Shown: piece after piece, positions 26,669 through 37,153 of the stretch
Numbering within the stretch: the stretch's first letter is position 1
How the letters are laid out: each line of letters opens with the position of its first letter
Source: Gammaproteobacteria bacterium
GTDB lineage: Bacteria > Pseudomonadota > Gammaproteobacteria > GRL18
Assembly: GCA_016744375.1 (NCBI GenBank)
Contig: JADGEM010000006.1
Location: forward strand, 31,564-95,563
Direction of reading: 5' to 3'
DNA length: 64,000 nt
The notes under the pieces: generated by a model
The model's input: the letters and a program-made list of their open reading frames with translations, nothing else
Told to the model about the DNA's origin: nothing
The model's database searches: none
Translations under genes and position numbers: made by a program

Positions 26669-27583
26669 ATGTCAAAAAAAGATTATTACAAAACACTAGG
26701 CGTCAAACGGGATGCTAGTGAAGCTGAGATAAAAAAACAATATCGTAAACTGGCCAGAAAATATCACCCCGATGTCAGTAAGCTTAAAAATTCAGAAGAA
26801 AAGTTTAAAGAAGTCAGTGAAGCATACGACATCCTCAAGGATAAAGAGAAACGAGCTAACTTTGACCAGTTCGGTTCTGCAGAAGGCAATCCTTTTCAGG
26901 GCGGTGGTTTTAGACCGCCACCGGAAGGCAGCAATTTTGGCGGTTTTGGTCAGGGCAGCTTTAATGATATCTTTGATAATATGTTTCACAATTCCCAGGG
27001 CGGGCAGTTTACTGGTGGAGAAGACACATTTACCCGACAGCAAAGACGCCCACAGAAAGGGCAAGATCAAACAGTCACAATCACGGTAGACTTAGATGAC
27101 TCCTACCATGGTGCAGAGCGTTCCCTGAATGTCCATATTCCAGGAACAAAGGGGATAAAAAAACTGAAGGTCAAAATCCCTAAAGGCATCAAAGAAGGTC
27201 AAAAAATTCGTTTAAGCGGCCAGGGTGGTCCGGGACAAATCAAAGGTGATCTTTTTCTGGAAGTAAAATTCAATCGTCACAAACATTTTACAGCGGAGGG
27301 CAAGGATATTAACCTTATTTTACCCATCACTCCCTGGGAAGCTGCGCTGGGTACAAAATTATCCATTCCAACCCTTGGCGGCACAGTTGAAATGAAGCTT
27401 TCAGCCAATACCAAAGGGGGTAAAAAACTTCGCTTAAAAGGCCGCGGCTTACCGGGCAAAGAAGTGGGTGATCAATATGTTATTTTGCAGATCATGACGC
27501 CTGAGGCTGATACAGATGAACTTAAAAAACTCTATGAAAAGATGCAACAGTTAAGTCAATTTAATCCCAGAGCAGGATATTGA
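26669..27583 (+). CDS. cbpA: Curved-DNA-binding DnaJ-type co-chaperone
   Basis: A 304-residue class-B J protein. The J domain covers residues 5-67, with HPD at 33-35. A Gly/Phe-rich linker (70-115: F-G-G-F-G-Q-G-S-F) follows, then two beta-rich client-binding domains (about 135-295) with no zinc-finger cysteines. This is the CbpA/DnaJ-like architecture that works with DnaK and can bind curved DNA. No CbpM modulator gene is adjacent. It lies 60 nt upstream of a DegQ-like protease gene, grouping two protein-quality factors. Confidence 0.92.
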   Translation: MSKKDYYKTLGVKRDASEAEIKKQYRKLARKYHPDVSKLKNSEEKFKEVSEAYDILKDKEKRANFDQFGSAEGNPFQGGGFRPPPEGSNFGGFGQGSFNDIFDNMFHNSQGGQFTGGEDTFTRQQRRPQKGQDQTVTITVDLDDSYHGAERSLNVHIPGTKGIKKLKVKIPKGIKEGQKIRLSGQGGPGQIKGDLFLEVKFNRHKHFTAEGKDINLILPITPWEAALGTKLSIPTLGGTVEMKLSANTKGGKKLRLKGRGLPGKEVGDQYVILQIMTPEADTDELKKLYEKMQQLSQFNPRAGY

Positions 27584-27642
27584 ACTAAAACATTTCAGGG
27601 TGGTCACATAAAATAACTGATTTAATTAATTTGTGGAACATT

Positions 27643-29082
27643 ATGAAAAGACGCTATTTTACATCCATCACGCATGCTTTATCATCTTTACTCTTTTTAA
27701 GCCTTTTTTTAACTGACCTCCAGGCTCTGCCAACTTACGACAGTCAAAACAAAGCACTACCTACCCTGGCACCGATGCTGGAAAAAGTCACCCCGGCAGT
27801 GGTTAACATTTCAGCAAAAGGCTCTTCCTCATCCCCTCACTCGTCCTCTCATAAAGGACAGGGGCAATTACCTGATTTTTTCAATGACCCTATGTTTAAG
27901 CGTTTTTTCAAGTTTGACACACCTCAACAACCACAGCAGCAACAGGCGCATGCATTAGGTTCAGGTGTCATTGTTAATGCTGAAAAAGGGTATATCCTGA
28001 CCAATAACCACGTCATTGACGGTGCCACTAAAATACTGGTCACATTAAAAGATGGACGAAAAATTGTAGCTGAACTGATTGGTACTGATCCCCAGACTGA
28101 CATCGCAGTGCTTAAGATAAACAGTTCTAATCTATCCGAAATTAAATTCTCCAATTCAGACCAACTGCGTGTTGGAGATTTTGCTTTAGCCATTGGTCAT
28201 CCCTTTGGCCTGGATCAAACCGTCACATCTGGAATTGTCAGTGGCTTGGGCCGCAGTGGACTCGGTATCGAAGGCTATGAAGATTTTATCCAGACAGATG
28301 CCTCTATCAATCTGGGAAATTCAGGTGGCGCTTTGATTAACCTGCATGGAGAACTGATTGGCATTAACACTGCGATATTTTCTCGCAGTGGCGGTAATAT
28401 CGGCATTGGCTTTGCGATTCCAGTGAATATGGCAAAATCAGTCATGGACCAACTCATTAAACACGGCACCATTCAACGTGGTTTACTTGGTGTTCAGATC
28501 CAGGACTTCACTCCAGAACTGGCCTCAGCCTTTAATGTCGACGTGACACATGGTGCTATTGTTGCTCAGGTTGTCCCTGAATCTGCAGCAAGTTATGCTG
28601 GAGTCAAAGCAGGTGATATTATTGTGGCAGTCAATAACCGCACGATTAACAATTCATCGGCTTTACGTAATTACATTGGTTTAAGGCGTCCTGGAGAACA
28701 AGCCCGATTAAAAATCATTCGCGGCAAAAAAACAATGGAAATTAAAGCCACTATTGGCGGTGAAAAATTACTCTCATCCACGACACACAAAGTCCCTGAC
28801 CCTAAGCACTTTGATGGACAACAACTTCATCCTTCCCTGAAAGGTGCTCACTTTGCCTCAATCGTAAAAAAACAGGGCATGGGAGTAGAAGTCACCAGTG
28901 TCAAAAAAGGCTCTCCCGCATGGCAAGTGGGCTTGCGCAGTGGAGATATTATTGTCACCATCAATAGAAAATCGGTCAATTCTATCAGTGATATAAAAAA
29001 ACAGGCTGTAAAAAAACACCAACAGAGTATTGCTTTAAATATCCACCGTGGCCGCTCAGCTCTATTTCTGGTATTAAATTAA
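27643..29082 (+). CDS. degQ: Periplasmic serine protease of the HtrA/DegQ family
   Basis: A periplasmic protein-quality protease and chaperone. The catalytic triad is visible: H in TNNHVIDGA, D in DPQTDIAVLK and S in LGNSGGALIN. Two PDZ domains follow (about 270-370 and 390-475). A signal peptide covers about residues 8-30. A longer frame starts at a TTG at 27631, but the ATG at 27643 with GGAA ahead is the likelier start, giving 479 residues. The Q-linker (PQQPQQQQA) before the protease core resembles the LA loop region. DegQ and DegP cannot be separated firmly here. Confidence 0.92.
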   Translation: MKRRYFTSITHALSSLLFLSLFLTDLQALPTYDSQNKALPTLAPMLEKVTPAVVNISAKGSSSSPHSSSHKGQGQLPDFFNDPMFKRFFKFDTPQQPQQQQAHALGSGVIVNAEKGYILTNNHVIDGATKILVTLKDGRKIVAELIGTDPQTDIAVLKINSSNLSEIKFSNSDQLRVGDFALAIGHPFGLDQTVTSGIVSGLGRSGLGIEGYEDFIQTDASINLGNSGGALINLHGELIGINTAIFSRSGGNIGIGFAIPVNMAKSVMDQLIKHGTIQRGLLGVQIQDFTPELASAFNVDVTHGAIVAQVVPESAASYAGVKAGDIIVAVNNRTINNSSALRNYIGLRRPGEQARLKIIRGKKTMEIKATIGGEKLLSSTTHKVPDPKHFDGQQLHPSLKGAHFASIVKKQGMGVEVTSVKKGSPAWQVGLRSGDIIVTINRKSVNSISDIKKQAVKKHQQSIALNIHRGRSALFLVLN

Positions 29083-29429
29083 ACCAGATTATATCACTTT
29101 TTTAAAATCCATTTTGATCTGGATGCCTATCAAAGAACTGGCATCTGGATCATACAAACTTAACCACTCATAATCATTATTTGTTCCTGGGTTTATGTTG
29201 TCATTCCAGCAGCAAATTACTTTAACGCCAGATTAAAAAAATTAATTTTTAATTTTCAGATTGAAAATTGCTATTGGTTTGCCTATCCTTAACACAGAAA
29301 GCAGTATATGGTTGAGAACCAGACACATAAAACAATTCAAGTTTTAGCGGCTATGGCCGTTAAGGTCTAGTACCCACCCTTTTATTACATTCTACCTCCT
29401 GAGGTTCAGTGAAGCACAAAGGATATTTA
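29083..29429. other. Gene-free gap between degQ and the chemoreceptor gene
   Basis: About 345 bp. A hairpin (29116-29127 with 29140-29151, 10 of 12 pairs) lies after degQ but has no T-tract. A smaller CGGC-TATG-GCCG stem lies near 29354. I see no reading frame, RNA gene or convincing promoter. The ribosome-binding site AAAGGA of the next gene closes the gap. Confidence 0.5.
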
Positions 29430-31670
29430 ATGATTCAAAATATATCTATCAATAAAAAGCTCATTATTTTAAGCCTGTTATCTATTGTAGCCATACTGAT
29501 ATATGGCATTGTTTTCTCAGTAAACGATTATAATACGTACAAAAACTCCCGACAGACCATTCAGATTGTTCATTTGTCAGTACACCTTGGTGATGTTATT
29601 CATGAGATTCAAAAGGAAAGAGGTGCAAGTGCCGGTTTTTTAAGCTCCAAAGGCTCAAAATTTTCCGACACTCTGATACAGCAAAGAAAGATAACCAATG
29701 AGAAAATATCTGCTTTAAAGAGCTATCTGGCCTCATCACAAGATGAATTCAGCAAAATCATCAACAAACGTATTAACTTTGAAGGTATCGATTCAATGCG
29801 CTCCAGGGTTGATGATCTGAGCATCGATACTAAGGGAGCAGTGTCATTTTATACAGCACTGAATAAATTATCATTGGATACTATTTCAGAATTTTCAGTT
29901 TTTGCAATCAATATCAAAATACGAAACCTCCTGAACAGTCAAATATTGTTTATCAGTGCAAAAGAGAGAGCCGGGATTGAACGGGCAATATTGTCAGCCA
30001 CTTTTGCCAAAAATGAATTTAATCATTTTTTAAAGGGCAAATTTTTATCTGTATTATCTCAGCAACAAGCTTTATTCAACCTGTTTCAATCCAGTGCCAG
30101 TAATAAACTCAAAAGTCATTTTGAACAAATGAAAAAAGAGCACTCCTTTATAGAAGTTGAAAGAATGAGGCAAGTTGCATTAAGAAAAGATAAAGATTTT
30201 GGAACTGACTCAGCCTACTGGTTTAAAACCATTACACAAAAAATCAACTATTTAAAAAAAATGGAAGACATTATTGCAACCTCCGTTTTTGAAAAGGCTG
30301 AAAAAGATAAAAATCAGTCATTTGTTAGGATGATTCTGATTATGATTTGCTCAATATTGGTTTTAGTTGCTATTCTCTGGCTCAGCAGAGGTATCAGGCT
30401 TGCTATTATGAGTAAAATTTATAATTTTAAAACAGCAATTGAACGTGTTAAAAATGGTGATTTATCTGTCATGTTGAACTACAAAAGAGATAGCAATAAC
30501 GAGATGGATCAAATTGCTCAACTATTTCAGTCACTGATTACGATTATGCTGGACTTAACCACCCGGATCAGCACTTCTGTCCATTTTGCCGCTAAAGGTG
30601 ATTTTAAATCCTGTGAATTAAATGCCCATGGCCTGGAAGGTGATTTTGCCAAAGCAGTCAGGAGTGTATTAAGTGGTATTGATGCAATGAAAGATGCACA
30701 TGATAAACAACAACTTATTAATTTTAATGGGCAATTACGCAAAATCAATGATGTCAGCAGCAGCATTCACCTGATCCAGAATGAAGTAGCCAGCCTGGTT
30801 GATGATTTAGGGAATGTATTGAAAACAACGGACATCACCAGAACACAATCAAGACAAAGCCTGGATGTTGTTGAAGAAATTTTAGCAAAGATGAAATCGC
30901 TGGATGATAACATCAATTCATCTAACGTCACTATTGAAGGGCTGGATGAGAAAAGTAATGAAATTACATCCGTAGTTGATCTTATAAAAAACATCGCTGA
31001 ACAGACAAATTTACTGGCACTCAATGCCGCCATTGAAGCCGCACGTGCTGGTGAGCATGGCAGGGGATTTTCTGTGGTTGCCGATGAGGTCAGAAGTCTG
31101 GCAGAACATACACAGAAAGCAACCAGTGAAATCGCCGTATCTATTAATGCCATGAGACAGGAAACTTCATCCATTGTGGAAAAATCTGAAACAATGACAA
31201 ATCTTGCTCAAGATGTTTCCTCATCTGTAGAAGACTTTAAAAACACCATGAATCAGCTTAATAATGACACTAAAGGTATGTTTAATCTGGTTGAAGATAT
31301 GGAGCATCTTGCCTTTATTATATTGGCAAAAATTGATCATATAATTTTTAAATCAAATGCTTATGGTGCCATGATTAATGTTGATTCAGAAGCTAAATTT
31401 CCCGATCATAATAATTGCCGATTTGGAAAATGGTATAGCTCTAGAGCAAATGGCCATTATTCCAAAGCACAGAGTTATAATAAAATTGATAAACCTCATA
31501 TCATAGTGCATGACCGGGTCCTGAAGAATATGAGTTTTATTGAAAATTCCGATCAAAGATTGGAACACGAGGGTGAAATCATTAAGAATTACCAGGAAAT
31601 GGAGCAGGCCAGCAGTGAACTCTTTAACTTACTGGATGTAATGAGAAGTGAGCTAAGCCGTAGGAACTAA
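29430..31670 (+). CDS. Methyl-accepting chemotaxis protein with NIT sensor and C-terminal zinc-binding CZB domain
   Basis: A chemoreceptor of 746 residues. There are membrane helices at about 10-30 and 300-320, with a periplasmic helical domain between them that has the NIT (nitrate/nitrite-sensing) signature [18 protein letters not shown]-like region follows, then the cytoplasmic signalling tip ([20 protein letters not shown] near 530-550). The last 115 residues form a CZB zinc-sensing domain: H in KIDHIIFK (about 634), C in NNCRFGKWY (about 661), and His in P-H-I-I-V-H-D-R-V (about 690). The signalling core looks short. The ATG at 29430 follows AAAGGA by 6 nt, better than the GTG at 29409. 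No che genes are adjacent. Confidence 0.93.
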   Translation: MIQNISINKKLIILSLLSIVAILIYGIVFSVNDYNTYKNSRQTIQIVHLSVHLGDVIHEIQKERGASAGFLSSKGSKFSDTLIQQRKITNEKISALKSYLASSQDEFSKIINKRINFEGIDSMRSRVDDLSIDTKGAVSFYTALNKLSLDTISEFSVFAINIKIRNLLNSQILFISAKERAGIERAILSATFAKNEFNHFLKGKFLSVLSQQQALFNLFQSSASNKLKSHFEQMKKEHSFIEVERMRQVALRKDKDFGTDSAYWFKTITQKINYLKKMEDIIATSVFEKAEKDKNQSFVRMILIMICSILVLVAILWLSRGIRLAIMSKIYNFKTAIERVKNGDLSVMLNYKRDSNNEMDQIAQLFQSLITIMLDLTTRISTSVHFAAKGDFKSCELNAHGLEGDFAKAVRSVLSGIDAMKDAHDKQQLINFNGQLRKINDVSSSIHLIQNEVASLVDDLGNVLKTTDITRTQSRQSLDVVEEILAKMKSLDDNINSSNVTIEGLDEKSNEITSVVDLIKNIAEQTNLLALNAAIEAARAGEHGRGFSVVADEVRSLAEHTQKATSEIAVSINAMRQETSSIVEKSETMTNLAQDVSSSVEDFKNTMNQLNNDTKGMFNLVEDMEHLAFIILAKIDHIIFKSNAYGAMINVDSEAKFPDHNNCRFGKWYSSRANGHYSKAQSYNKIDKPHIIVHDRVLKNMSFIENSDQRLEHEGEIIKNYQEMEQASSELFNLLDVMRSELSRRN

Positions 31671-31769
31671 TACTCTTACGGACTGCCTGGTGTTAGCTGT
31701 GTTCAGCTATTCCCGTTTGCAACTTGCACTGTACTGCAATCCAGATTGATAAAAAATATAGCATTTCAA

Positions 31770-32726
31770 TTATTTATTGAGCTGTTCAGCCACATAACGC
31801 CTCAGTTCAGGACTAAGATTATCAGTTGTTAATGCTTGTTGAAAGGCTTTAATTGCATTCTCATCTTCACCTGTACCCCGATAGGCCAGGGCAATTCCTG
31901 TCCAGAGTTCACCTTGCTGTGGAGCAATTTCAAGTGCTTTTCGATAGGAAATAATGGCGTCATCATATTGCTTCTGACGTTGCTGAAGGTTTGCTAACAA
32001 TGAGTAGTAATCCATATCTGGATTGATGATATTAATATTTTCTTTCAATAACTGAATCGCAGCACTCTGATCACGAGCCATTAGTTCTCTGGCCTGATAA
32101 ACGACCTGTTCCCGCGTTTTTTTATTGACTGTTTTTTTGGCTGGAGATTGTTTAACTTTTACAGCTGTGTTTGAAGTGACTTTTGTTTTAGTTTCAGAAT
32201 AACTGGTTACCCTACTGCTTTTAGATTTAATTTTAACACGGCTTTCGGTGGTCTTCTTTTCTTTTACCCGGTTCGTTTCTGCTGGCGTTATCGGATTACT
32301 GATTACTTTAACAGTTTGCGTGACAGTTTCTTCTTGTTCATTAAATTTTACACTGGGTTTTAGCTCAATTTTTGTTTTAACTGTAGGTTGTTTATAAACA
32401 CTTTTCGGAGATTCTGTTCTCTCTATCACTGGAATTAAATCAGGTATTTTCTTTTCTTCTTGTTTTTTTACCTCAGAAATATCAACCGGTAACGTTAAAA
32501 GCACTTCTTTATCTGGATGAAGGGATATAACCTTAGAAGATTTTTCAATAGAGATAAAATAGAAATAAATACCTGCAGGCAGCACAAGCACCAAAACCAG
32601 TAAAACCCACCAGATGTTCAATTGTTTTTTCGCAATGATATTTACTTCATCAATATAATGTTCAGCAACCGCCTCTTTATTTTTTCGCTGTTCCAGATCA
32701 CGCAGCATTTGATTGATGACACTCAT
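31770..32726 (-). CDS. mshN: MshN-like TPR protein of MSHA pilus biogenesis
   Basis: A 318-residue bitopic protein. The N-terminus M-S-V-I-N-Q-M-L-R-D-L-E-Q-R is typical of MshN and related GspB-like pilus proteins. A membrane helix lies at about 37-58, then a long K/T/S-rich linker (100-200), then TPR repeats (about 205-315). It is thought to act with MshM and the secretin in anchoring the apparatus. It overlaps mshM by 4 nt and is the last msh gene here; the neighbouring chemoreceptor gene is convergent. Confidence 0.88.
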   Translation of the reverse strand: MSVINQMLRDLEQRKNKEAVAEHYIDEVNIIAKKQLNIWWVLLVLVLVLPAGIYFYFISIEKSSKVISLHPDKEVLLTLPVDISEVKKQEEKKIPDLIPVIERTESPKSVYKQPTVKTKIELKPSVKFNEQEETVTQTVKVISNPITPAETNRVKEKKTTESRVKIKSKSSRVTSYSETKTKVTSNTAVKVKQSPAKKTVNKKTREQVVYQARELMARDQSAAIQLLKENINIINPDMDYYSLLANLQQRQKQYDDAIISYRKALEIAPQQGELWTGIALAYRGTGEDENAIKAFQQALTTDNLSPELRRYVAEQLNK

Positions 32727-33628
32727 AATAAAAACCTGTAGACAAGCATCATAACAGCAATCAACAAAAGACTGCTTAGAATGAGTCTATAGAAGTGACT
32801 TGAATTATTTTTTTCCATATAAGCATCTTCAGTATCAGCAATAGCTTCTTTCATTATCGCTTTACTGATTTGTCGTTCACCTTTACCATAGCAGAGAATT
32901 AAAGCCTTATGAACGATCACATTAATCAACCTTGGGATGCCTCGACTGTGGCGGTGCAATAGATTGAGCGCTGAAAGTTGAAAGAGTTCCCCCCCAGTAT
33001 AACCTGCCATTGTCAATCGATGAGTAATATAGGCAATCATCACAGGCATATCCAATCGCTTTAGCTTAAAGGAAAAACTGACTCGCTGTCTGAACTGTCT
33101 AAGATGTCTGGATTGTAATTTCTCATCTAATTCCGGCTGGCCAAACAAAACAACTTGTAATAGTTTACTTTTTTCTGTTTCCAGGTTGGTGAGTAATCTT
33201 AAAGCTTCCAGAGTTTTATCCGGCATTGCCTGAGCTTCATCAATGCAAAGAATCACTTTTTTATTGTCATTATAAAAAGCAATCAATTTTTCAGTGATTA
33301 ACTGTTGAAGAATGTATTCATTGGCTGAAGCAGGAAACTTTAAACCAAGCTCTTTAGCCAGAGCCAGAGTTAAGGTCTTAGATGAAATGTTAGGATTGGG
33401 AATGTAACTGGTAACAATATCATCCGGCACACAATTAAGCAGCTTCCGGCATAGTAACGTTTTACCAGTGCCGACTTCACCGGTGACTTTAATAAAACCT
33501 TCACCATTACTTACCGCAACCATCAATGTCTCCAGGGCATCTTTAAAAGGCCCTGAGTCAAGAAAGAAATGGGTGTCAGGCGTCAGAGAAAAAGGCTCTT
33601 TATTCAAATAAAAGAAATCGAGATACAT
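32723..33628 (-). CDS. mshM: MshM-like AAA ATPase (ExeA/GspA type)
   Basis: A 301-residue protein with an ExeA-type ATPase. It has Walker A GEVGTGKT (50-57), Walker B V-I-L-C-I-D-E-A-Q, a sensor-type GQPEL segment and a C-terminal membrane helix (about 280-300). The N-terminus Y-L-x-F-F-x-L-x-K-E-P-F-S-L-T-P-D is the family hallmark. ExeA and GspA proteins help insert secretins through peptidoglycan, so this one probably serves MshL, encoded upstream. Confidence 0.9.
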   Translation of the reverse strand: MYLDFFYLNKEPFSLTPDTHFFLDSGPFKDALETLMVAVSNGEGFIKVTGEVGTGKTLLCRKLLNCVPDDIVTSYIPNPNISSKTLTLALAKELGLKFPASANEYILQQLITEKLIAFYNDNKKVILCIDEAQAMPDKTLEALRLLTNLETEKSKLLQVVLFGQPELDEKLQSRHLRQFRQRVSFSFKLKRLDMPVMIAYITHRLTMAGYTGGELFQLSALNLLHRHSRGIPRLINVIVHKALILCYGKGERQISKAIMKEAIADTEDAYMEKNNSSHFYRLILSSLLLIAVMMLVYRFLL

Positions 33629-33665
33629 ATTAACTTACGCATTGAACATCAGTGTGTAGCAGTGT

Positions 33666-35426
33666 TCATTTAAACCACTCTGAAGGTGTTTTGGTTGAAG
33701 GACGACCACTGACATCATACTTTTCCAGCTGTCTAAAGCGCTCCTGTGTTTCCTGAAGAGTATCATTGATCACCTTATCACTTTCCAGATAGGTGGCTTT
33801 AAGCATAATGACCAGCTCAGATTTTACCGCCAGCTCACGCTGATGCTTAAAGGCATTACCAATAAGCGGAATATCACCAAAAAATGGCACGCTGGCATTA
33901 TCGTCAGTTGCCTTGGTGCTCATTAAGCCACCAATAATAACCATCTGCCCATTCTTAGCCCGAATAATGCTATCAGACTCTCTAATGGTGCTTTTTGCCA
34001 AAGGTAAAGAAATAGCGATATCATCAGAAAAAGAAATGACTCGATCATCTTCCGTCACATTACTAATCGATGGATGAATGTGCAAAATAATTTCACCGGA
34101 TTCATCAATCTGAGGCGTCACATCCAATGCAACGCCAGAAAAGAAAGGGGTTAATTCAATATCAGGTATTTCACTGGCACTGCCGTCAGTGCCTGAAGTA
34201 TTACTGGAGTTGAGATCAGTGACAAAATAGCGATCAGTACCAACTTTGATCACAGCCTTCTGGTTATTCATGGTTGCAATTCTTGGGCTGGACAGCACCT
34301 GAACATCACCCTGAGTTCCCAGTAACTCAATCATTGCTCTAAAATCATTTAGATCCAGAGCAAGAGCAAAAACACCACCAAAGGGACCTGTTAATTCACT
34401 GCCCAGCGTATTAAATGTGCTTTTTTCGATATTGGTATCCAATGTAACACGTTGGGCAATAGTATTAATTCCAATCTGCCCCCCGGTGATGGTTTTACCC
34501 GATCCGGGTTTACCCAGTGCAGCCCAGCTGATACCAGCCTGAAAACCATCAGACAGTTCTACCTCAACAATTTTGGCTTCTAATAGCACCTGACGTCCGA
34601 CGATCATCTGAGTCGCTTCCAAAAATTCTTTCACACGTAACAGTTCATCCGGCATTGCTTTTACCAGAACAACACCTGTCTGCGGGTTAACAATAATATC
34701 ACGTCCGGATTCACTGCCAATAATTGTCCTTAGCGATGCCGCAAGCTCTGACCATAAATCCACTTTAAAGTCCGTCTGTAGTTGTGTACCAAATTTAGTA
34801 TTTGCCGTACTACTATCAGAACTGGAACCTGAATCTGAATCTGAATCATCATCTGATTTTGTAATCTGCCCGGAACTGACATCAATGCTGGATGAGCCAC
34901 TGCGAATCAAATTAATGTAGTTAATTCGAAACAATCGAGTTTGCAGAGCATTGGGATAAATAAAATAATTATTGCCTTTTTTCTTATAATCAAAACCATA
35001 AACTTCACGCACAATCATCAATACTTCTGAAACCGTGACATCTTTCAAATTTAAGGTAATGTTACCGCTGACAGCAGGATGAACAATAATATTAATACGG
35101 GTATCTTCAACAAGCCCAAGATAAAACTGCCTAGCTGATAACTCACTCACTTCAACATCAAAACGATTTTCTTTTTTTGCATAACGACCTGGCGGTGGTG
35201 GCAATAAAGCATCCAGAACCTGCTGGTTTGAACTGCGCTGCTGTTTCTGATTATTTTGTGCAGCTATTTTTTTATTCTGCTCCAAAGCCTGGCTAAACGT
35301 ATCATCAATTTCACTGTTATCCCGAGCGGGTGGTAACTCTTTTTCCAGGGCGCAACCCGTTATAGCCAGAGACAAAACAACATTTAAAAGAAACAGCCTG
35401 TTGATTGATTTTAGTTTTATTGACAT
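33666..35426 (-). CDS. mshL: MshL outer-membrane secretin
   Basis: The 586-residue pore-forming secretin of the pilus. A lipoprotein signal ends at C25 (A-I-T-G-C), so it is predicted to be lipidated. A STN/N0-like domain (about 90-150) precedes a Ser/Asp-rich low-complexity stretch near 195-220, an N1-like domain (V-L-V-K-A-M-P-D-E-L-L-R-V), and the secretin core (about 285-560) with V-P-F-F-G-D-I-P-L-I-G. The Ser/Asp stretch may be variable. The order mshK-mshL-mshM-mshN matches Vibrio MSHA loci. Confidence 0.95.
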   Translation of the reverse strand: MSIKLKSINRLFLLNVVLSLAITGCALEKELPPARDNSEIDDTFSQALEQNKKIAAQNNQKQQRSSNQQVLDALLPPPPGRYAKKENRFDVEVSELSARQFYLGLVEDTRINIIVHPAVSGNITLNLKDVTVSEVLMIVREVYGFDYKKKGNNYFIYPNALQTRLFRINYINLIRSGSSSIDVSSGQITKSDDDSDSDSGSSSDSSTANTKFGTQLQTDFKVDLWSELAASLRTIIGSESGRDIIVNPQTGVVLVKAMPDELLRVKEFLEATQMIVGRQVLLEAKIVEVELSDGFQAGISWAALGKPGSGKTITGGQIGINTIAQRVTLDTNIEKSTFNTLGSELTGPFGGVFALALDLNDFRAMIELLGTQGDVQVLSSPRIATMNNQKAVIKVGTDRYFVTDLNSSNTSGTDGSASEIPDIELTPFFSGVALDVTPQIDESGEIILHIHPSISNVTEDDRVISFSDDIAISLPLAKSTIRESDSIIRAKNGQMVIIGGLMSTKATDDNASVPFFGDIPLIGNAFKHQRELAVKSELVIMLKATYLESDKVINDTLQETQERFRQLEKYDVSGRPSTKTPSEWFK

Positions 35427-35441
35427 AAATATTATCTTTAC

Positions 35442-35801
35442 TTATTTCTTATACTGCTTAATAGAAGGGGTAATTGTGATTTCTGTAATACTACCATCCA
35501 CCAGCAGGCTAACACTACCGGGTTTTATAGCCAGTACTTCCGCACCATCAACATTATCACTCATTTTTACTTTCTGGCCATTAATAATAGCCATTTGAGT
35601 CTTCTGACTAATGTATATCTGTGACACGTTGTAAGCCTGGCCACCAGCGTGTTGACTCTTTGTCTTCTCAGTTTGCATGATTCTGACTGCAGCAGGTCGG
35701 GTTGGGTCAGACAAATCATTATCTGCAGTGATTGCCAGGGCATTTCCTGTCACACTCAATAAATATAAAATTAAGAAAAAGAGACAAACGGGATTAAACA
35801 C
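35442..35801 (-). CDS. mshK: MshK-like pilus assembly protein
   Basis: A 119-residue exported protein with a signal peptide (about 1-23) and a short C-terminal beta-rich domain resembling GspC/PilP-like pilotin or clamp proteins (D-P-T-R-P near 32-36, then I-I-N-G-Q-K-V). The D-P-T-R-P string is characteristic of MshK. It starts at a GTG that overlaps the mshJ stop by 8 nt, suggesting translational coupling. The product probably bridges the inner-membrane platform and the secretin. Confidence 0.82.
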   Translation of the reverse strand: MFNPVCLFFLILYLLSVTGNALAITADNDLSDPTRPAAVRIMQTEKTKSQHAGGQAYNVSQIYISQKTQMAIINGQKVKMSDNVDGAEVLAIKPGSVSLLVDGSITEITITPSIKQYKK

Positions 35802-36498
35802 TTAACCACCCATCTTTTAAACTAAAGGTATGCACGTTAATTTGTACTTTAACTTTTGGGTATTCTAAAACTTCCAGCTTTACCTGATCCCAAAATACTT
35901 TCCACCCCATATTTTCCAAAGCCACTAAATAGCTAAGAACATCCAGGTAGCGCCCCTCTAATTGAATTTCCAGAGGATGCATAAAAATCCCTATCAGTTT
36001 AGGATCAGGCTCTGGTTCTTTTTCCTGAACAGACAAAGATTCATCCTGTTTATTTTCATCCTTTTGACGTCCCACAAAAGGGACCGCTGGTAAATTACGG
36101 AGACTGATCAGTTCCAGATTCTGATTTTTTTGTAGGACATCATTCAAGAGACTTGCCATAAATTTAGGTGCGACCCGTCCTTGTAAACGTTCTAAAATTT
36201 CACTATCAAAAATATTGATTCGTTTTTCAACCGCTTGTATTTCATCTAATACCTGCTGACGTTTTGAATTCTTCAATAAACCATTAGCTGACAAGCTCCG
36301 CACTTGCAGCTTAGTCATTTGTTCCTGGATGGTTATTCTCTCACTAACCAGTTTTTTATTACTGCTTTGAATAGGAGCAACTAGAAAAGTATCCCACAAC
36401 ACATAGATAATGGACAACACACCCAACAGAACCAGTACTCTTTCTCTAGTCGAAAGGTTATTGATAAAGTGTTGTAAGAGATTTACTGGAGTACTCAT
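35794..36498 (-). CDS. mshJ: MshJ-like inner-membrane pilus protein (PilO/GspM type)
   Basis: A 234-residue bitopic protein with one membrane helix (about 20-38), a coiled-coil stretch (40-120) and a C-terminal ferredoxin-like domain (about 150-230). This is the PilO/GspM arrangement. It lies between the PilN-like gene and mshK as in MSHA loci. It would form the inner-membrane alignment complex with MshI and the PilN-like protein. Confidence 0.85.
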   Translation of the reverse strand: MSTPVNLLQHFINNLSTRERVLVLLGVLSIIYVLWDTFLVAPIQSSNKKLVSERITIQEQMTKLQVRSLSANGLLKNSKRQQVLDEIQAVEKRINIFDSEILERLQGRVAPKFMASLLNDVLQKNQNLELISLRNLPAVPFVGRQKDENKQDESLSVQEKEPEPDPKLIGIFMHPLEIQLEGRYLDVLSYLVALENMGWKVFWDQVKLEVLEYPKVKVQINVHTFSLKDGWLSV

Positions 36499-36532
36499 AA
36501 GCCCTTAGCTAAAAATAGCTTTTTTATCGTAA

Positions 36533-37150
36533 TTAATGACTGTCTACCTGTTCCGTTTTATCATCTTCAGTTTGTAGAAGAAAGTTAAGACTGCTGTTAT
36601 CATCATTTTTCTGAACCTTGAACAGTTTAAAATTCACGCCGTCAAAAGCAGACTCTTCCTTCAGTGATGAAACAAAACCTGGAATATATTTAGCATCAGT
36701 TGTTTGCCCTCTTAGTCTCATCTGCTGCCCTCCTGAGTAGATATCAATCGTTTCAAACCAGATTGGTTCAATATTTTTTCTGGCAAGAGCAGAATAGTAG
36801 GTTGATAAGCCCGTATCATTACCTCTAACCATAGTCGATAATTCAGTTAATGCACTTTGTTTACTGATAAATAGCTTTTTTAAGAGCTGTAGCCGCTGCT
36901 GTTCTTTTTTAGAGTCGGTTAAACTAGCGACCGTTGATTCAAGTTTTTCTACAGTTTGAGTCGTCTCTTCAAATTGCATTCTCAAAGTGATCAGTTCATC
37001 TTGCAGAGATTTTTTTTGCCAGAACAAAGTTGCGTAAAAAACCATCATTAAGGCACAGGTGAAACCGGTCAGGCTCAGCAACATTATTGCTGAAAAAGGT
37101 TCATTATTAAAGTTCGTCGATGGCTGATATAGATTAATTTGCTGCTGCAT
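36533..37150 (-). CDS. PilN-like MSHA biogenesis protein (MshI2)
   Basis: A 205-residue protein whose N-terminus Q-Q-Q-I-N-L-Y-Q-P matches the PilN/MshI2 peptide that docks on the PilM-like partner. A membrane helix lies at about 23-47, followed by a coiled coil (50-100) and a small C-terminal domain. It begins only 3 nt after the mshI stop, and MshI is the actin-like (PilM-type) partner expected to bind this N-terminus. Confidence 0.85.
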   Translation of the reverse strand: MQQQINLYQPSTNFNNEPFSAIMLLSLTGFTCALMMVFYATLFWQKKSLQDELITLRMQFEETTQTVEKLESTVASLTDSKKEQQRLQLLKKLFISKQSALTELSTMVRGNDTGLSTYYSALARKNIEPIWFETIDIYSGGQQMRLRGQTTDAKYIPGFVSSLKEESAFDGVNFKLFKVQKNDDNSSLNFLLQTEDDKTEQVDSH

Positions 37151-37153
37151 GGG

